A stretch of DNA of 64,000 nt, taken from NCBI GenBank assembly GCA_008694505.1, contig VZDJ01007755.1:3845790-3909789 (forward strand), given 5' to 3'. Positions 25,181 to 63,200 of this stretch are shown piece by piece. The notes beneath the pieces are model-generated. The model did not search any database. It was not told the origin of the DNA and worked only from the letters and a program-made list of their open reading frames with translations. The position numbers were made by a program, and so were the translations under genes. Position 1 is the first letter of the stretch. Every line of letters begins with the position of its first letter. Source of the stretch: Cyanoderma ruficeps. Lineage: Eukaryota > Chordata > Aves > Passeriformes > Timaliidae.

Positions 25181-28100
25181 TGTCAGCGTACAAATACTGC
25201 GGCAATGCACTTACAGAACGTACTTACAGAACCATTTTCGCTCATTTAACTGTTGCCTTTAGCATGCCAGGCACTCCCAAACTTACCTCTGAACTCAATT
25301 TGTGTGGTACTTCAGTTGAGATTTTTACAACCATCGTGCATTTCAGTCAGTCCATCTTTCGTGTGGTCTCTTCTTTTCCCCCCAGGCTGAGAGATGGGAG
25401 ACCACAACAGCAGCCCCGTCCCCGGCCCCACACCACTGGAGAAAGACCTGCTTCTCATGGGGTGCTTGGGTTCCCTCTCTGCAAGGGGAGGAACAAATCC
25501 CCTTCCGCTACAGACAGGGGGAACAAAATCCCCTGCACTAGTCACAAAAAGGCAATTATTGCCTCCCTTTATTACTTATGAGCCAAAGCAGGAAAGGAGT
25601 AACACAGGTGGTTCCTGTGCAGGTCCACTCCTCTCTAGGCTTTACCAAAGTGTTTAGGATGTCACTTTTCAGCTCAGCCCTGGGTGAGGCAGCTACAACA
25701 CTCCAAACTCACGTCTTACTTTGGAAACCATCCTCATGGGATGCATGGAGATGTGGAACAGGAGCACTGCGAACAGAAATACTGTGAGGCTTTATTGCCT
25801 GATGTTGTACAGTCTGTTAAGCTTTAGTTCAAAGAACGTAAGTACTTCAAGTGGTGTGTAGAACACATTCACACTTTGCCAAAAAGGCAGAGTCTGCTGA
25901 AGGAAAAAGCTTAATAAGCAATTTTTAAGCTGCTCTCCCAGAAATTACTTCAACTGCCATACTACATTTTTTTAAAGGAAACAAACCCCTGAATTCTGAC
26001 AAAAAAAAGAAAAACCAAAACCCTTCATCCAGTCAGGCAGCTAGGTATGAACCTCTTGGAATAAAAGACAAAAATGAAAAAGGGTAGTTCCCACAACAAC
26101 AATTTCTGAGGTCTTCCCTCTCATTCCCATCCCTCTACAGCACTGTACCTCCTTGCCATAAAGAGAAGGTAGTTACAGTAGCCACATAATTTCACAATAA
26201 TTTCAGGAGCATACAGACTAAAAATTCAGTATGAGAATGGATACTTCCTTTCATACCACCAGTTTGTTTCCCACTCCATCAGAAAGCCATGTTAAAAATC
26301 TTAAATAAATAAAAAAAAAAGAACAAAATGAAACACCACCAAAACCCAAAAACCCAGAACAACCAAACACTCCCCACCNTGTTACTTCCAAATTATTTTA
26401 ATGCCTGGGAAACTATTCACATAGTTGCTGGTTGTCCTGAACAGCTTTTTTCAACCCTTTCAGAAGAGAACTATGGAAAATGAGTGCCAAGCTACCATTC
26501 TGCTACCACAAATGATACAGTTCCTTCCGTCTCCCCCTGCCAATGTCAATTCTTACTTTTTACCCAGTCACTCTTTCCAAAACCTCATGTAGTAACTGCT
26601 AAGCATCACTTAACCACTATGCAGGAGACTGTGCTCTAGGAGATACTTCTTGAGATAAGCAAGGAATCCTGCTTTACTTTCCTCTCTTCTAATGTATTGG
26701 TACAACATTTATTTCAAAAGAATTATGATTTGATACATTTTCTCCCCCTAGGTTCTCAATTCTTATCTGATCTTGATGCAGTAGAAAGAGTATTTATCTT
26801 AGCTGCTTATTTTGCCACAAACAAGCTGATTTAGATACTGAAATTTATGTAATATTCATTCAATTTACATATCATGATCTATCAGTATCTTACCAGACTT
26901 CTCTCAAATCAAGGCATTTAACTGAACGTATTTATGAACAAAAAAACACTGAACATTTTTGGAGTAACAGACAAAAATAAGTTGTTATTTACAAGTAATA
27001 TATATAATAAAACTACTACCATTATATGCCTTTTATACACTGTAACTGCAGTCAATTTTTGCATTGTTTAAAAAAAATTTCCTTAAACAGAAATTGTTCA
27101 GAATTATGTTTGTCCATACACATGTATGTTATGAGGAATACAATAGCTTTTCACATTTTTAAAATTATCAGTGTAATTTACATCTTTCCCCCAATATCAA
27201 GTGAAGATTTAAAAATGGTGCAAACTGGAACACAAAAACAAGTTGCTATGAACACTGAAAGACAATCAGTTTGGAACATAAGAGTGTTTTAAACTACCAA
27301 TCTGTGAGAAAAATCCCTAATATTTGGCATCATCATCTCACCACCCACCCCCAAAATGTCAAAGCTAACTGACTTACTTTTAAAGTAACCATGATTATTG
27401 CATATTAGATCTTTGGAGAAGCAGAGCTTTAACCAAAAATATTTTTAATGTAGCTGAAATATAGACATACTTAGCTCAGGGAAGAAAGAAAAGCAGAACA
27501 CATAATAAGTAATGTTATCGAATCAATCCAGTTAATTTGTTCCGTCCTTGCTTTGAGTAATCCCCCATACCTCAGATAATCCAGTTGTGTCAATGGGTAC
27601 TTCAGCAAGTACAAGAGCAACAATCCAGTTTTATGTGACCAAGTTTTCCTTCTCAAGAAGTCCTTTAAGAATCTTGGTCCTTAACTTAAATCATTTAAGT
27701 GCTGACAGGTAAATTAACACATATTCCAAACTGGTAACAGGGAAAACATTTACCTTTTTTTAAACCAGGATATACAAAAGACAATTTGCATAGTTACAAT
27801 TCAAGCACAAAGTCACTGTAAATAAGTACAAAAGCATTTATAAATTTACTAAATTTGCTGCTGTTTGTGCCAGCCAAATTAGATAGGTATGAATGTAAAC
27901 TCGAAGGGATTGAGAAGAACAGTCAGTGTTTTTGCTTAAAAAATACGTAGAGAATGCTTTTTAAAGGTTTTAAAAAATATTTTCTGCAGCAGGAACAAAC
28001 AGTTCAAACCCCAAAGCAAGCCATCCAAAATGCCCAAATTCCTCCTATACAGCAGAGAAAAGTTTGTTCATAGGTTTCCAACCTACATACAAGACGAGGC

Positions 28101-28187
28101 ACTATTTACGCTATTTTGGAATGTGTCCATAATCCTAACATTGCAGCTCAACCCAGGACTTCCAAGCCACTCTTCACTTCTAAGTTC
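25181..28187 (-). other. SGK3: SGK3 3' UTR and short spacer before MCMDC2
   Basis: Noncoding sequence downstream of the SGK3 stop codon. Minus-strand AATAAA hexamers are at 26713-26708 and 25796-25791. The second would give a 3' UTR of about 2.4 kb, leaving about 600 bp before the MCMDC2 CpG island. One undetermined base is at 26379. No other gene was seen. Confidence 0.5.
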
Positions 28188-52543
<24,356 letters not shown>

Positions 52544-52804
52544 TGTATGTTTCTTGTGACAGATTTGTTACAGGACCCTGCTTGGGGTGTTGCACTCGGG
52601 AGGTATCGTCAACGGTACTGATGCAAGATCCGCAGCTTTTCTTGAGAAAATGTGAATTCCATCATGCAATCTGGAAGTGAACATAGAAGGAAAATTTAAG
52701 TACAGGAACTCTTAACTCACAGTGCTAAAAACCTGTGTGACAAGAACTTTTGCTGGCAGGAAACACACATTAATATGCACATATAAAGCCACAACCATGC
52801 TTAC

Positions 52805-52943
52805 TTTGTAAACTTTCATGCTTGTAGTCCTTTGTTGTTTCACTGAAATCACTCACATCCTCCAAGGACACAAGTGTATCCAAAAAATCACTGAGCTGTG
52901 TAGACATACTGGAAACAGATTTGGGCCCACTACAGAGAATACT
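52805..52943 (-). other. Candidate SGK3 upstream exon, function unclear
   Basis: A 139-nt segment bounded by a strong acceptor (TTTGTTCCTACAG) and a consensus donor (CAAA|GTAAGC), 260 bp upstream of the SGK3 start exon on the same strand. One frame stays open across it and reads like ordinary protein, including MSTQLSDFLDTLVSLEDVSD. It leaves one base over, and I found no acceptor that joins it in frame to the SGK3 coding sequence. It may be a 5' UTR exon with an upstream open frame, or an alternative exon. Confidence 0.45.
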
Positions 52944-55900
52944 CTGTAGGAACAAAGGGCATGAAGAAGTAATTGAAGATGACAACCTGGTATCAGACAT
53001 CTGAGAAATGCCACCAACTTGTACATTCAGAACAATTTATTTCAATACCAAAAGTTTTCAACTGCATGAGTCTCTGGTATACCAGAGGGCATTTCAGGTT
53101 TGTCAGAACATGCTGAGTGCATTTAAATGACACAACTGAGATTAAAGAGGACATGAGAAAAACTAATTTTTCATGCGAATTTCAGACTGGGACAGAGGCA
53201 GTGTCATGTGTCTGTCTGAATATTTGCCTTCTCTGCCCCTCTTTCCCCTTACCAGGCATACTTCATGTTTGGCAGAACACAGAGTGTTAGGTCACCCTTT
53301 CTCTTCAGTAAAACACTGAAGTTTCCTTGCAGAATGTGAGAAGGGCACAACACAAGATACTGAGAATAAAGCCATCAAAAAAGCAGAAAGCTTAGTGTTA
53401 ATCAGATGCCTCTTCACTCACAGAAGTACAGTATTCTCCACACCTGCCCTGACCACAAGCACATTATTTGCTGGACCCCACTGACAACAACAGGAACTTC
53501 AGTGATGCTTATGAGCAGCCAAAAGTAATGCTGCATAGCTACAACCCTCTGTTTGGGCCTGCATAGCACAGCCATCTGAACTGTTTCACTGAATGTGGCA
53601 CAGCTTTAGAACAAGATGTGTCTCATCAACTTACAAACATGAGAAGAGTGTTTTAGTACGAGGGGGACCTCAGTTCTCTTCGAAACAGCCAGAGGAGAAA
53701 GGAGTGCCCAGTTCAACATTAACTCCCTATTTTCTTAAAACAGGGAAGTATAAATGTGAACTTTTTATTCCATATCATAAATTTCCAAAAAGCACAAACT
53801 AATCCCATGCAATTCTGCTATTAGAGAGACACCCATATTTATGTTGGCACAAAGGCCAAAGCTCCCGGAATCCAGTGAAAAGATTTGTTCTTGATACTCA
53901 ACTAGTCTCAGTCAGTCAACTGACTATTTTTCTTGCTCTCAAAAGCCAGATCATCAAACTTTATGTCGTCATTTCTCATCTTGCCATTTAAATTTGAGTT
54001 AATTTTCAAAGATCTATATGACGACTTTAACAAAAAGGAATGTTTACAACCACTATAATCACAGCTAAGTGATGGATCATCCATACTGCAAGATATTCAG
54101 AAAACTATTTTTAGCTACAACTGCATTTACCTTAATTTGATTGTTCCCTACTTCACCAATTAAGTAATTACAGTGCTGAGCAGGGTTGAACTTCTCCTCC
54201 ACCTTTATTTGACTAGAACACAGTTCATTCAACCCAGTTACACAGACCATGAGGTTCAAATTGGTTTCTCTTTTCCTCTGGAAAGCTACTGTTTAGAGCT
54301 TCATTACAAGGCACACCTTCCACAGTTTTGTACCAGCATGAGATTAAGAGTGTTCTTCTCCCACTGCCACATACTAAAAATGAGATGTAAAGGTTAACTG
54401 AGCTCTTCTCCGTCTTAAGAGGTCCACTAAAACAGTCAATAGGCACCACTTCCAGTAAGTGTTTCACTAAGCTTAGACTTTACTAAGCACTTGTGTCAAT
54501 CTTTAGCCACTTCAGGTTCAGTATCAGGAACTGAGCATAAGCCCCTGTGTTTTATCTGTCTTACTGCTCATCAGAGAAAAACAAGTAAAGCTTTAAAATG
54601 GATTAGGTGTTCCCTGATTAATATAACTCACTGTCCTTCTCCTCTGGCAAACCAATGTTTGTTACGAAGGTTTCCAAGATGCCTGTACTCATTTTCACAA
54701 TACAGGCTATATTTCTCTCATCCCTTCAGTTTCTTATTTTTAGTGTCAGTTTTAAATGCCAGTATAGGAGCCGTATGGATTAAAAAGCTTTAGTCTTGGA
54801 AGACTGAGCTTTATTTCAGATCTGAAGTTGAAAGATCCCTGAAAAACAAAAGGAGGAAGTGTCAACCAGATTAATTCAGGAAGAGTTTTTTCATCTACTG
54901 GGGAGAAGAAGAATAAATCATCTGAGAAACCAAAACTGTAATGTTCACATTTCTTTCTTTAAGCTGCCTGGAAGATCACTGGCTGTGATTATTTTCTTTC
55001 CCAGAGGCATCTCCTCGGAGCCGTGCCTGGGTCACCAACGCTAAGCTGAACTGACAAACTCGGAAGAACTGCATTTTCACTTTGCCACTAAGCTCCAGCG
55101 GATCAGAGCTTTCTTTCAATTTCTATTTGCCTCAAGCATATCAGCTCTTGAGAGCTTCTTATATTTGAACTGTAGGTCTGACTGCAGAAAGAGGGACAGA
55201 CTTGCCTTAATCTTTACCATGCTGCAGTTAGGAACACAGCTGTAGTTTAAATAGCAGGTAAAACCACTAATGGCTGTGATAACTACATGAAATAATAATG
55301 GAGAGAAAACAGTAGAGACATTTTTATCCACAGCTTCAAAAGTGGAAATTGCAGCATTTTGAAGGATGCCAGGTACGAGTGATTTTAACAGACACTGTCA
55401 GCAGAGAAGTCTCTACCTCTGGTCACAGCATTCCCTGGAACTAACAAGAAGCAGCCCCTTGGCTCAACTTTGGTAACAGACCAAAAGGAAAGGGAAGAAA
55501 AGCACACATCAAAGTCAGTCCCCTCAAATCAAACTTGGCCACCAGTGAAAAATGTAGATAATGTAGAGAACCTGCAAGACAGATTAATGCTGAGACCAGT
55601 GCTGTCCAGAAACAGCTAAAACTTAGGCTGCTACAGTATGCAGGTCTGGAACAGGAGAAAGCACAGAAAAAGTTAGAGTAGATCAGAAGTCATCAGTCCT
55701 CCTGGCACAGTTTCAAGCCTATCACCAGTTACACTGTCCATTCTCTCCATGGGGGCTGTCTAAAAGCCAGCAGTATTTTCACCGTTTCCTGCAGGAAGCC
55801 ACAACAACATCAATTTCCAGGCTGACCCTTGCCTGCGGTGAAGCAAGAGCATGGCAATAGCAGAACCCTGATACCATGAGAGCATACACAAATCTACTAC

Positions 55901-58900
55901 ACCCACAATGAATGCCTAACTATAAAATCTTCCGTGCAGCCTCCTAATAGCTGCATGCAACAGGCAAATATGACATAGTTTAGCAGTACATGGCATCCTC
56001 CTTTTACTCTCTTCTGCATAAGCAAACTGTATTAGAAAAGGTTTCTGAAGTTTAATCAGATTATTTTATTCTGGACTGAAACATTTTCTACTCTTTTTAA
56101 AATGGTAATGGCCTAAAGACGGTATCACTGCACAATCAAAAGATCGTTCTTCTGGGTGCTTATGCTTCAACCTCTGCCTCGAATGTCCAAGGCTAGATCA
56201 TGTAGCTGTGTACTCACCTGGCGCCTCTCCAGCTGCTGCCACATTGCCTCAAATACCTCTAAGGCCAGGGCAAATCACACTCACTCTTTGAGTAACACAA
56301 GGGAAGCAGAGATGAGCACAGACAAAACTCCCAACTTGCAGACTCTCCCTGCAAGCACGTTTGGAGGAATCACCAAGATCCACACCGACTGGAACAGAAC
56401 ATTGGAACACTGTTCCAACGAACAGGCCCTTCCCTATACACTAATCATCTACCCTGAAGGACTTTGGGACTGAGTCACCATTAAACCAGCTGCTGAAAAT
56501 CTCACCTGTGGCTCCAATCTCAGAAGGAACCTGAATGTAAAGAAACTGAAAGCAAGGCACAGGAGGCAGTTCTATTATTCGCTATAAACACTACCCTATT
56601 TCTTCTAACTTTAGAGAAAGTATCAACTTTGGCATACTTTTCATCACTTCCTCAGTCTTCTCCACAAATACACTGATAATGGCTCAACATATCACTGGAC
56701 CTTACACAACCTTGGAGAAAACCCAGAAAGTCAACTTTTTCTCAACCTCTCTATGGAGAAATAGTGTTCCATTCTGGTTACCAGACGGGCAGCTGACATA
56801 CAGGAAATGGGAGACAAGATATCCAGAATCCAGTGCAACAGAATTACAGGATGAGGGACTGTACACGAAGTCAAATGCTTCAGAAAAAGTCAAAAGCAAA
56901 ACACAGATTTCTAATCTCTGAAGAGCGAGGGATGGCCAGAGGCTGTTCACTAACAAGGTTCTGGAGAATACAGGTTTCATTCACAGAAGTCATCCTTTTA
57001 AATATCACATTACATACAATTTTTAATACAGCAACACCAGACGCCAGGGTAGACCGCTAGTGAGACTTCACCTGAATTAAAAAAGAGAGCACTAACCAAA
57101 ATACTCTAGTCAATCCCAGGCTCATCTCCACACTCCCTTCTAAGTACAATTTGAGAGAGTTGAGAATTCAGCCGCTGGTATAAAGGAAAAAGACTGCTCC
57201 CTGTTTACACATCCACCCACTACCTAGCAGTTTTAAAAAATTCTAGTAGCACCCCTCCTCTGCAGCAACATGGGCAAAGTCCAATTCAACTGAATCTTTC
57301 TACTTAAGAGGAAAGGATTGCAAGTAAAGTGAAAAGGAGCTAAATGAATGAAATAGGTAATTATCCTCTTTATGTCTCTATCAAATTTACTTTGGAGAAG
57401 TCAGGCAAACATTACCTTCCCATGACTGTACTGCATCCAAGAACATCCCTTCTGCTCCACCTCCCAGAAGAAGCTCTAGTAAATTACTCTTAACTGGCAT
57501 ATAACAAGATTCATGGCTTGGATTAGACCTATTTGCATTCATATTTATCACATGACAGAACACAGGTTCTCTGCTGTGGTAAGCAAGGCCTGAGTAATAA
57601 AACGGATCTAAAGAACAAATACTGCCAGTAAGAGGCAGCTGTCTTTTAATCCTGAACACATCTCCATAATAATTTCAACTAGATCCTGTGTCCATAGTAT
57701 CCACAAGGATCACTATGTGCCTCAGATGGTACAACTTACACAAACAGCAGAGCATATAAAAAATCCACTTTGTGTTACACTTGCTACCTGCACATTTCTT
57801 GGTGTCCTTTCTCAGTCTGCCTATACACCAGGCCCAATTAAATTTTACATGTAGATGCCTAAGGATAGCACAGCTCAAGAGTTGGTGAAACAGCACCATA
57901 AACTATTTAAAGAGGTCTTAGAGACAGCTGACGGCAGCCACTTGCAACATAGTCAGTTCTACATAAGAGGGCAGTCAGGCTTCAGTAAACACCAAACAAA
58001 TAATCCAGCCTCATTTTACCCCTGTGGATAAAAATTAAATGAGAGAACACCACATTTCAATTCCAGATATACTGGACATGTTCTTACATGACCTTCAACA
58101 GAAGTCACCAACTGCACTCCCTCGGTTTTGCTACATAAATACAGAATTCCAATCTGTTTAAGACGATGTTACTGCACTGAACATGTAGAGAGTTCTGGGA
58201 TTTTACGTACTGTAATCGGCCAAAGGGTGAAATCCACAGAACAGAACATAGCTGGATAATACCATAATGAAATATGCAAACCCTAGCTACAGGCCACAAT
58301 CCAGAAATCATACTTTCGAAGTTTGTGCTTTACAGAATTGATGGCTGCCTAGAACCATAAAGCTGTTGGATAATGAAAAGACAAACACTGGAATATAATA
58401 GGCAAGCAAGAGAAAGACCCTTTAGCAATATACAAACTGCATGTCGGGTTCACCATCAGTTGATTCATCCTGTTACATGAGCGCAACCACAGGAAGTATT
58501 CTCTGTCCATTCTTCAGGGACAGTTTACAGAACCCCACAGGTAAGAGCATACACTGAACTCTCACATATTTCTGTGTTGCACAGAGAATGAGAAGGTTTA
58601 GTTCATAAGGATTCACAGATTAGTGGCTTATGCACAGAAAACAGAATTTGGTGCAGCAGCATCAGATGTGGTGAGATTGTAATTTACATCATAGGTGGGA
58701 ATTTGAGACTGGAAAGCAATTTTAACACGTTAAGTTGTTATTGTTATTATTATTATTATGTTACATTATCATGTAACCACTAGTGCAAACTTCTTCATCT
58801 TTGCCAAGATTTTTTAAAACAGCCAGTACTTCTCACTCACATGGCCAAATCAATTATGCTGCATTTTGGATCTAAATGAGGATCTCAAAGTATCTTTTAA

Positions 58901-59640
58901 GAAATAGGTCAGTTTTCTAGCTTTAAGTTATAAGAAATACCATGCATAGAGACTACCTTAACAACACTAAACTTTCCAAAATGCTTTCCAAAAGCCAGTA
59001 ACAATTTTTCCTGAAATCTAAAGTATCTTTAAGCGTTCAGGAAAATACTCCTCCATACGCAACTTCTGTTTTTACCATTAGTTCATATTACAGTCATTGA
59101 AGAGACTGATGTGCAGGTGAAGAAAAAAAAAAGTCAGAACTATATTTAGATACTGAGACTGAAACAACACTAATGTTAGAAGAGTTCAAGAAAGAGTAAC
59201 ATTAAGCCTTAAAAACACAGTCTCATTCTGTGTGTGTCTATAAAAACAGTTGGAACGTCTGAAAGAAGTTATAAACAAACCGTAGCTTCAAGGATACTGC
59301 AGCAAGTGATATTCGCAGAAATCTTCAGTGCAGGAAGAACCGTAAGGGCATTCAGGTGACACTGCTATGCTGTGATGAAATGCACTACCCGCATGACAGT
59401 GTAAGTTTAGTGGGGAATAGGAAATGCACATTCCATCCTGCAAAACTACTGCACGTTTAGAAGCAGCAGTTACACCTTTATGCGCTGCTAGAGGAGGAAA
59501 ACTCACATAAACACACACACGAAAAAAAACCAACAGACGAGCTGTCAAAACAGCTTTAGCCATAATACTTTACAACAGCCTTTTAATTAACCTCCACAAA
59601 ATTAAATTCCTCAAGGGTACCTGAATCCCGACAAAGCAGC
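52944..59640 (-). other. SGK3: SGK3 5' region, first intron(s)
   Basis: Presumed intronic sequence between the promoter CpG island and the start exon. A (TTA)n microsatellite is at about 58735-58759. No coding exon, RNA gene or clear transposon was recognised. Confidence 0.55.
58735..58759. repeat. (TTA)n microsatellite
   Basis: A GTT/ATT run, mostly perfect ATT units, in presumed SGK3 first-intron sequence. Confidence 0.9.
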
Positions 59641-59659
59641 GTTGCCTAAGACGCTTCAG

Positions 59660-60240
59660 TGCTGCTCTCCCGAAACAGCAGCACGTCCTGGCTGCGAACC
59701 ACTCGGGGAAGGACGGGAAGGACCACGCAGAGGCCGCCCCGGTTCCCCTCCCTGGGTACCACGGACCCGCACCTACCTCCTCTTCCTCCTCCTCCTGTGC
59801 TGCTTTTCCTCCTCCTCCTCACCGGCGCAGCCACCGGCTTCACCGCACCGCGAGAACCTCGGGAACGAAACCAAGCTCCTCTCGCCTTCACTCCAGCAAC
59901 TCTATCTCGGCTCCTCGACTTCTAGGAAGTTAAGGCGTTCCTCCGTTCCCGGCCCTGCGCCCGCCGCCGCTGCCCTGCGCGGCCATCGCCCGCCCCCGCA
60001 GGAGAACGCGCTCGGGGCTCGGCGGCCAGGGAAAGGGAAAGGCGGCTCCGCCTGGGCGCGGAGGCTGCGGCCACCCTCTTTCTCTCCCCCTCCCTCTCTT
60101 CTTCCCTCCCTCCCTCTCTCCTTGCCTGCCTCCCGCCCCTCCCCGTCCGCGGCGCCAGGCTGCCCGCCCGCCCGCGCAACCCTCCGCGGAGCCCAGACCC
60201 CGGCTTGTCCCGGGCTGTAGGACGGGGCCGGAGGTGAGAT
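59660..60240 (-). promoter_or_regulatory. SGK3: CpG island, probable SGK3 promoter and first exon
   Basis: A CpG-rich block 7 kb upstream of the SGK3 start codon. On the minus strand a consensus donor (GGAG|GTAGGT) at 59776 would close a noncoding first exon ending at 59777. A pure pyrimidine run on the plus strand (60074-60123) lies upstream of it. A plus-strand donor (GGAG|GTGAGA) at 60233 suggests possible divergent transcription. Assignment to SGK3 rests on position and strand. Confidence 0.65.
60074..60123. repeat. 50-base pure polypyrimidine tract
   Basis: An uninterrupted C/T run with CCCT-type repeats inside the SGK3 CpG island. A neighbouring TCC-rich stretch is at 59776-59821. Confidence 0.95.
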
Positions 60241-63200
60241 CCTCTCCCCCTCTCGGCCTATATATATCTCTATATATCTACACTAAAATAAAAAACTTTA
60301 AAAAACATTTTTTGTTTTGTTTTAGGGGCAAGCTTCCACTTCCCCTAATCCCTAAGTTTCAGTCCCCTCTCCCCTCCCCAGCCCCCAGGGAGATGCTCCT
60401 GCTTCTGCTGGGCGGCTCCCCACAGAAACTCTGGAAAAACAGCAACGCTCTGGTAAAAATAACTTTAAAACACCCCTGCGCACACGAGGGGTTTCAGTTT
60501 AACTCTTGAGTGTGTCCAGGGGTGCCCACAAGCCACCGGCAAGGCCGACATTAAACCAACCAGTCGCTGTAATGACAGCTCTCCTCCGGTATGGGCAGGA
60601 GCAATAACACAGGGAAAATGAGACAGCTTTGTATGATATCTAGCACTATTTAGAGAACTATTTCTGCAACCTCTGAAATTCCAGGGTTTCAATACCACCG
60701 TTAAAATTCAACTGGACTTCTTAAAATGATGTGTAACTTGGTCAATTTTCCTGAGCAAATCAAGGCCATAAAACAGTATAAAATATAAATTCTATGGGGA
60801 AAAAAAAAGCTCCTTTAATGACAGTATCACTCTTCACTTTATTTTGTTAACAAGATCTAAAAGTGTGGGACAAACAGGAGTTAGCATGGGTTCTGTTTAA
60901 CAGAAAAGACCACCACACCCATTAAGGTAAAGCCTGATGTTTACTGAGGATCTGCTATGTTTTCAAACATTCAGAGAAGGCTTAAGAGGCAGGGAATATC
61001 TAATGCAAATGATAACACTCAGGATGAGTTAAAAGCCTATGCCATTTCAGCTTCCTCCCTATAAATACCTGAAATGTTTTTTGGGATTTCAACAGCCATG
61101 TAAAGAATGAGCAAGTGTGAAAATACTGCAGTCCAGTCTGCTGTATTACTAATGTAACACAAGGGTGTCCCCAAAAACCCACGAGTTGTCATCAGGAACC
61201 CTTCTATTGATTACGGAGAAGCCCCATGTTCTACAGGCCTGTCTTCACAAGACTTGTGTTTGGGCCTGACAGGACATGACGGTGCTCATTTCAACAGCCA
61301 CAGGTATATTGGCAAGTATCTGGCAAGAAGGAATTCAAAACTGTTTCTGAACAGTCCTGCTGCAGAAGTATTCCTGCATAATACTACACTCATGTGTCGG
61401 GCACTGACAGTCATCCAAGCACTCTCCAAAAACAAATCAGAGAAGCAGTCTGGCAGTTTTTAAAATACGTCAGTGTTTGCATTAGTGTGTTGTAACTGTG
61501 TACACACAAGCTACAAGTGAACTGGATCACAAGCTTCCATTTCAGTAGAATCTACACAGGAAGAAATGAGGAATTTTCCCATCCTAACCTGCCCTTTCCT
61601 GATTTTGTAGTTTTGTGGTTTTGGATAGGTACTGCTAGATATTGAGACTTGGCATTGTAGCAACAAGTTTTCTTGCTCCTTCGCATCTGGCAAGGTATTT
61701 GCCTCTGTATTCATGAGAAGTTTTAAAGAGGTTTTGTTAGAACTTCTTGTGGTGAGCCCCAGACCAGAATGCTCCTGAACTTCAGTCAGTTAGAATAACT
61801 CATTGGCAAATAATTTAGACAGGTAATCTGTATTCAAGAGCTATTTTACTTTGCAGTTGTTGAGCAGTGTTCCTCTTCTGTCTGGTTGATAGTTTTCAGT
61901 TAATCATTCACTTCACAGATCAGTTAAACGGAGCTGTTGGACTGATTTACAGTACAGCCTCAACCCAGGAAAGGTGAGAAGATGACCCTGGCTTGGAGAT
62001 AATTTAACTGTCTCCCTGTCCACACAGTCTAGGCCCTAAACCTTTGACTAAAGAGTGCCTATTTGCCCTTCCTCACACTTAAAATCCCTCTGAAGACTGG
62101 GCTGTGGAACGTTCTGGAGTTCTACTGTTCTGGAGTAGGTAATTAGAGATTAGCAACACAGTACATATCCTTAAATTGTAATTTGCTTGAATGAATTCCA
62201 CAGCACATTCATCCGTCTAGTGCATCATACTATGCAAAACACTGTTAAGGTACTAAAATTTAAAAAATTGTAACTTACAGATTTGCTTGATGAGCTTTTA
62301 AAGGCTGATATTCTAAGGTTAAGGCAGATACCTGATGGTTAACTGCATAGCACACAGAGAAATGCACGGAACTCAACTTGCCTTTTAGTGAAGTTAAAGG
62401 TCAGCATTCACCCTGACATTTTTGTCCCCAGGAACTCCCTTGCATTCCCCACTTATGTTTTCTGGGTAGTAATATACACAGAGAATCTCATTTCCACTGC
62501 TTTGCAGTACTTTGCTTCTAAGGAATGTTACAAATCCATGCAGTGTGCTGCCATCCCAACTATTTTAAGCCTTTGCTCAAGGAATATCAGTGATTGGGTG
62601 GTGGGGGTGGAAAATATGAGAAAAGGGAAGAGAAATGAAGGATCCATCTCAACCCCTTGCAAATGCAAGAGGTCACAGAAATGCAGAGTATCTTTAACAT
62701 GTCTCTCCAAGCCCAGGAAGAACAGGCAGCAACAATATGAACTATTCAGTTCTGTTTTTACTGAAAATGTCCTTAAACTAATGTGAAAACCTTGTCCCTG
62801 ACCAAAGATCAAAAGTCTCATAACATCAAAAGAACTATACAGGAAAAAAATAGAGCATGAAAAAACATTGTAAGATAAAGACAAGCAGGAATACAGATGA
62901 CTTGTCTAAATGCAGCCAGGAGTTTTGCTCATGAATACTGTTCTGTATGAATATACCATGAAACTTCTGTATACATTCAATTATTCACACAAAAGCCCAA
63001 ACCACTTGACAAGCATACTCCAAAAATTTTAGTTACCTCTAAAACACAGCAGATCATTGAGCAACAAAATCATTACCTCACTATCAGCTTCAAACATTAA
63101 CACCACAGCTTTCCATTTCCATTCTTCCATCTTCAAAGGAGTATCTTAGCCTATCTCTGTTAACACCAACCAAGCTTTGTATCCTACTCCTCACACTAAG

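Noticed and set aside
25312..25380. MCMDC2 start exon in the minus frame reading GLTEMHDGCKNLN
   Set aside because: It loosely resembles the conserved N-terminus, but the true exon (23510-23411, reading GGLQKFVHDCKKYN) matches far better and has correct splice sites.
24831..25581. Plus-strand proteins in the MCMDC2 CpG island
   Set aside because: G/C-rich, Pro/Arg/Ala-rich frames with no domain; typical CpG-island open frames.
59642..60220. 192-codon plus-strand frame
   Set aside because: Built from CCT and CpG-rich low-complexity sequence in the SGK3 promoter island.
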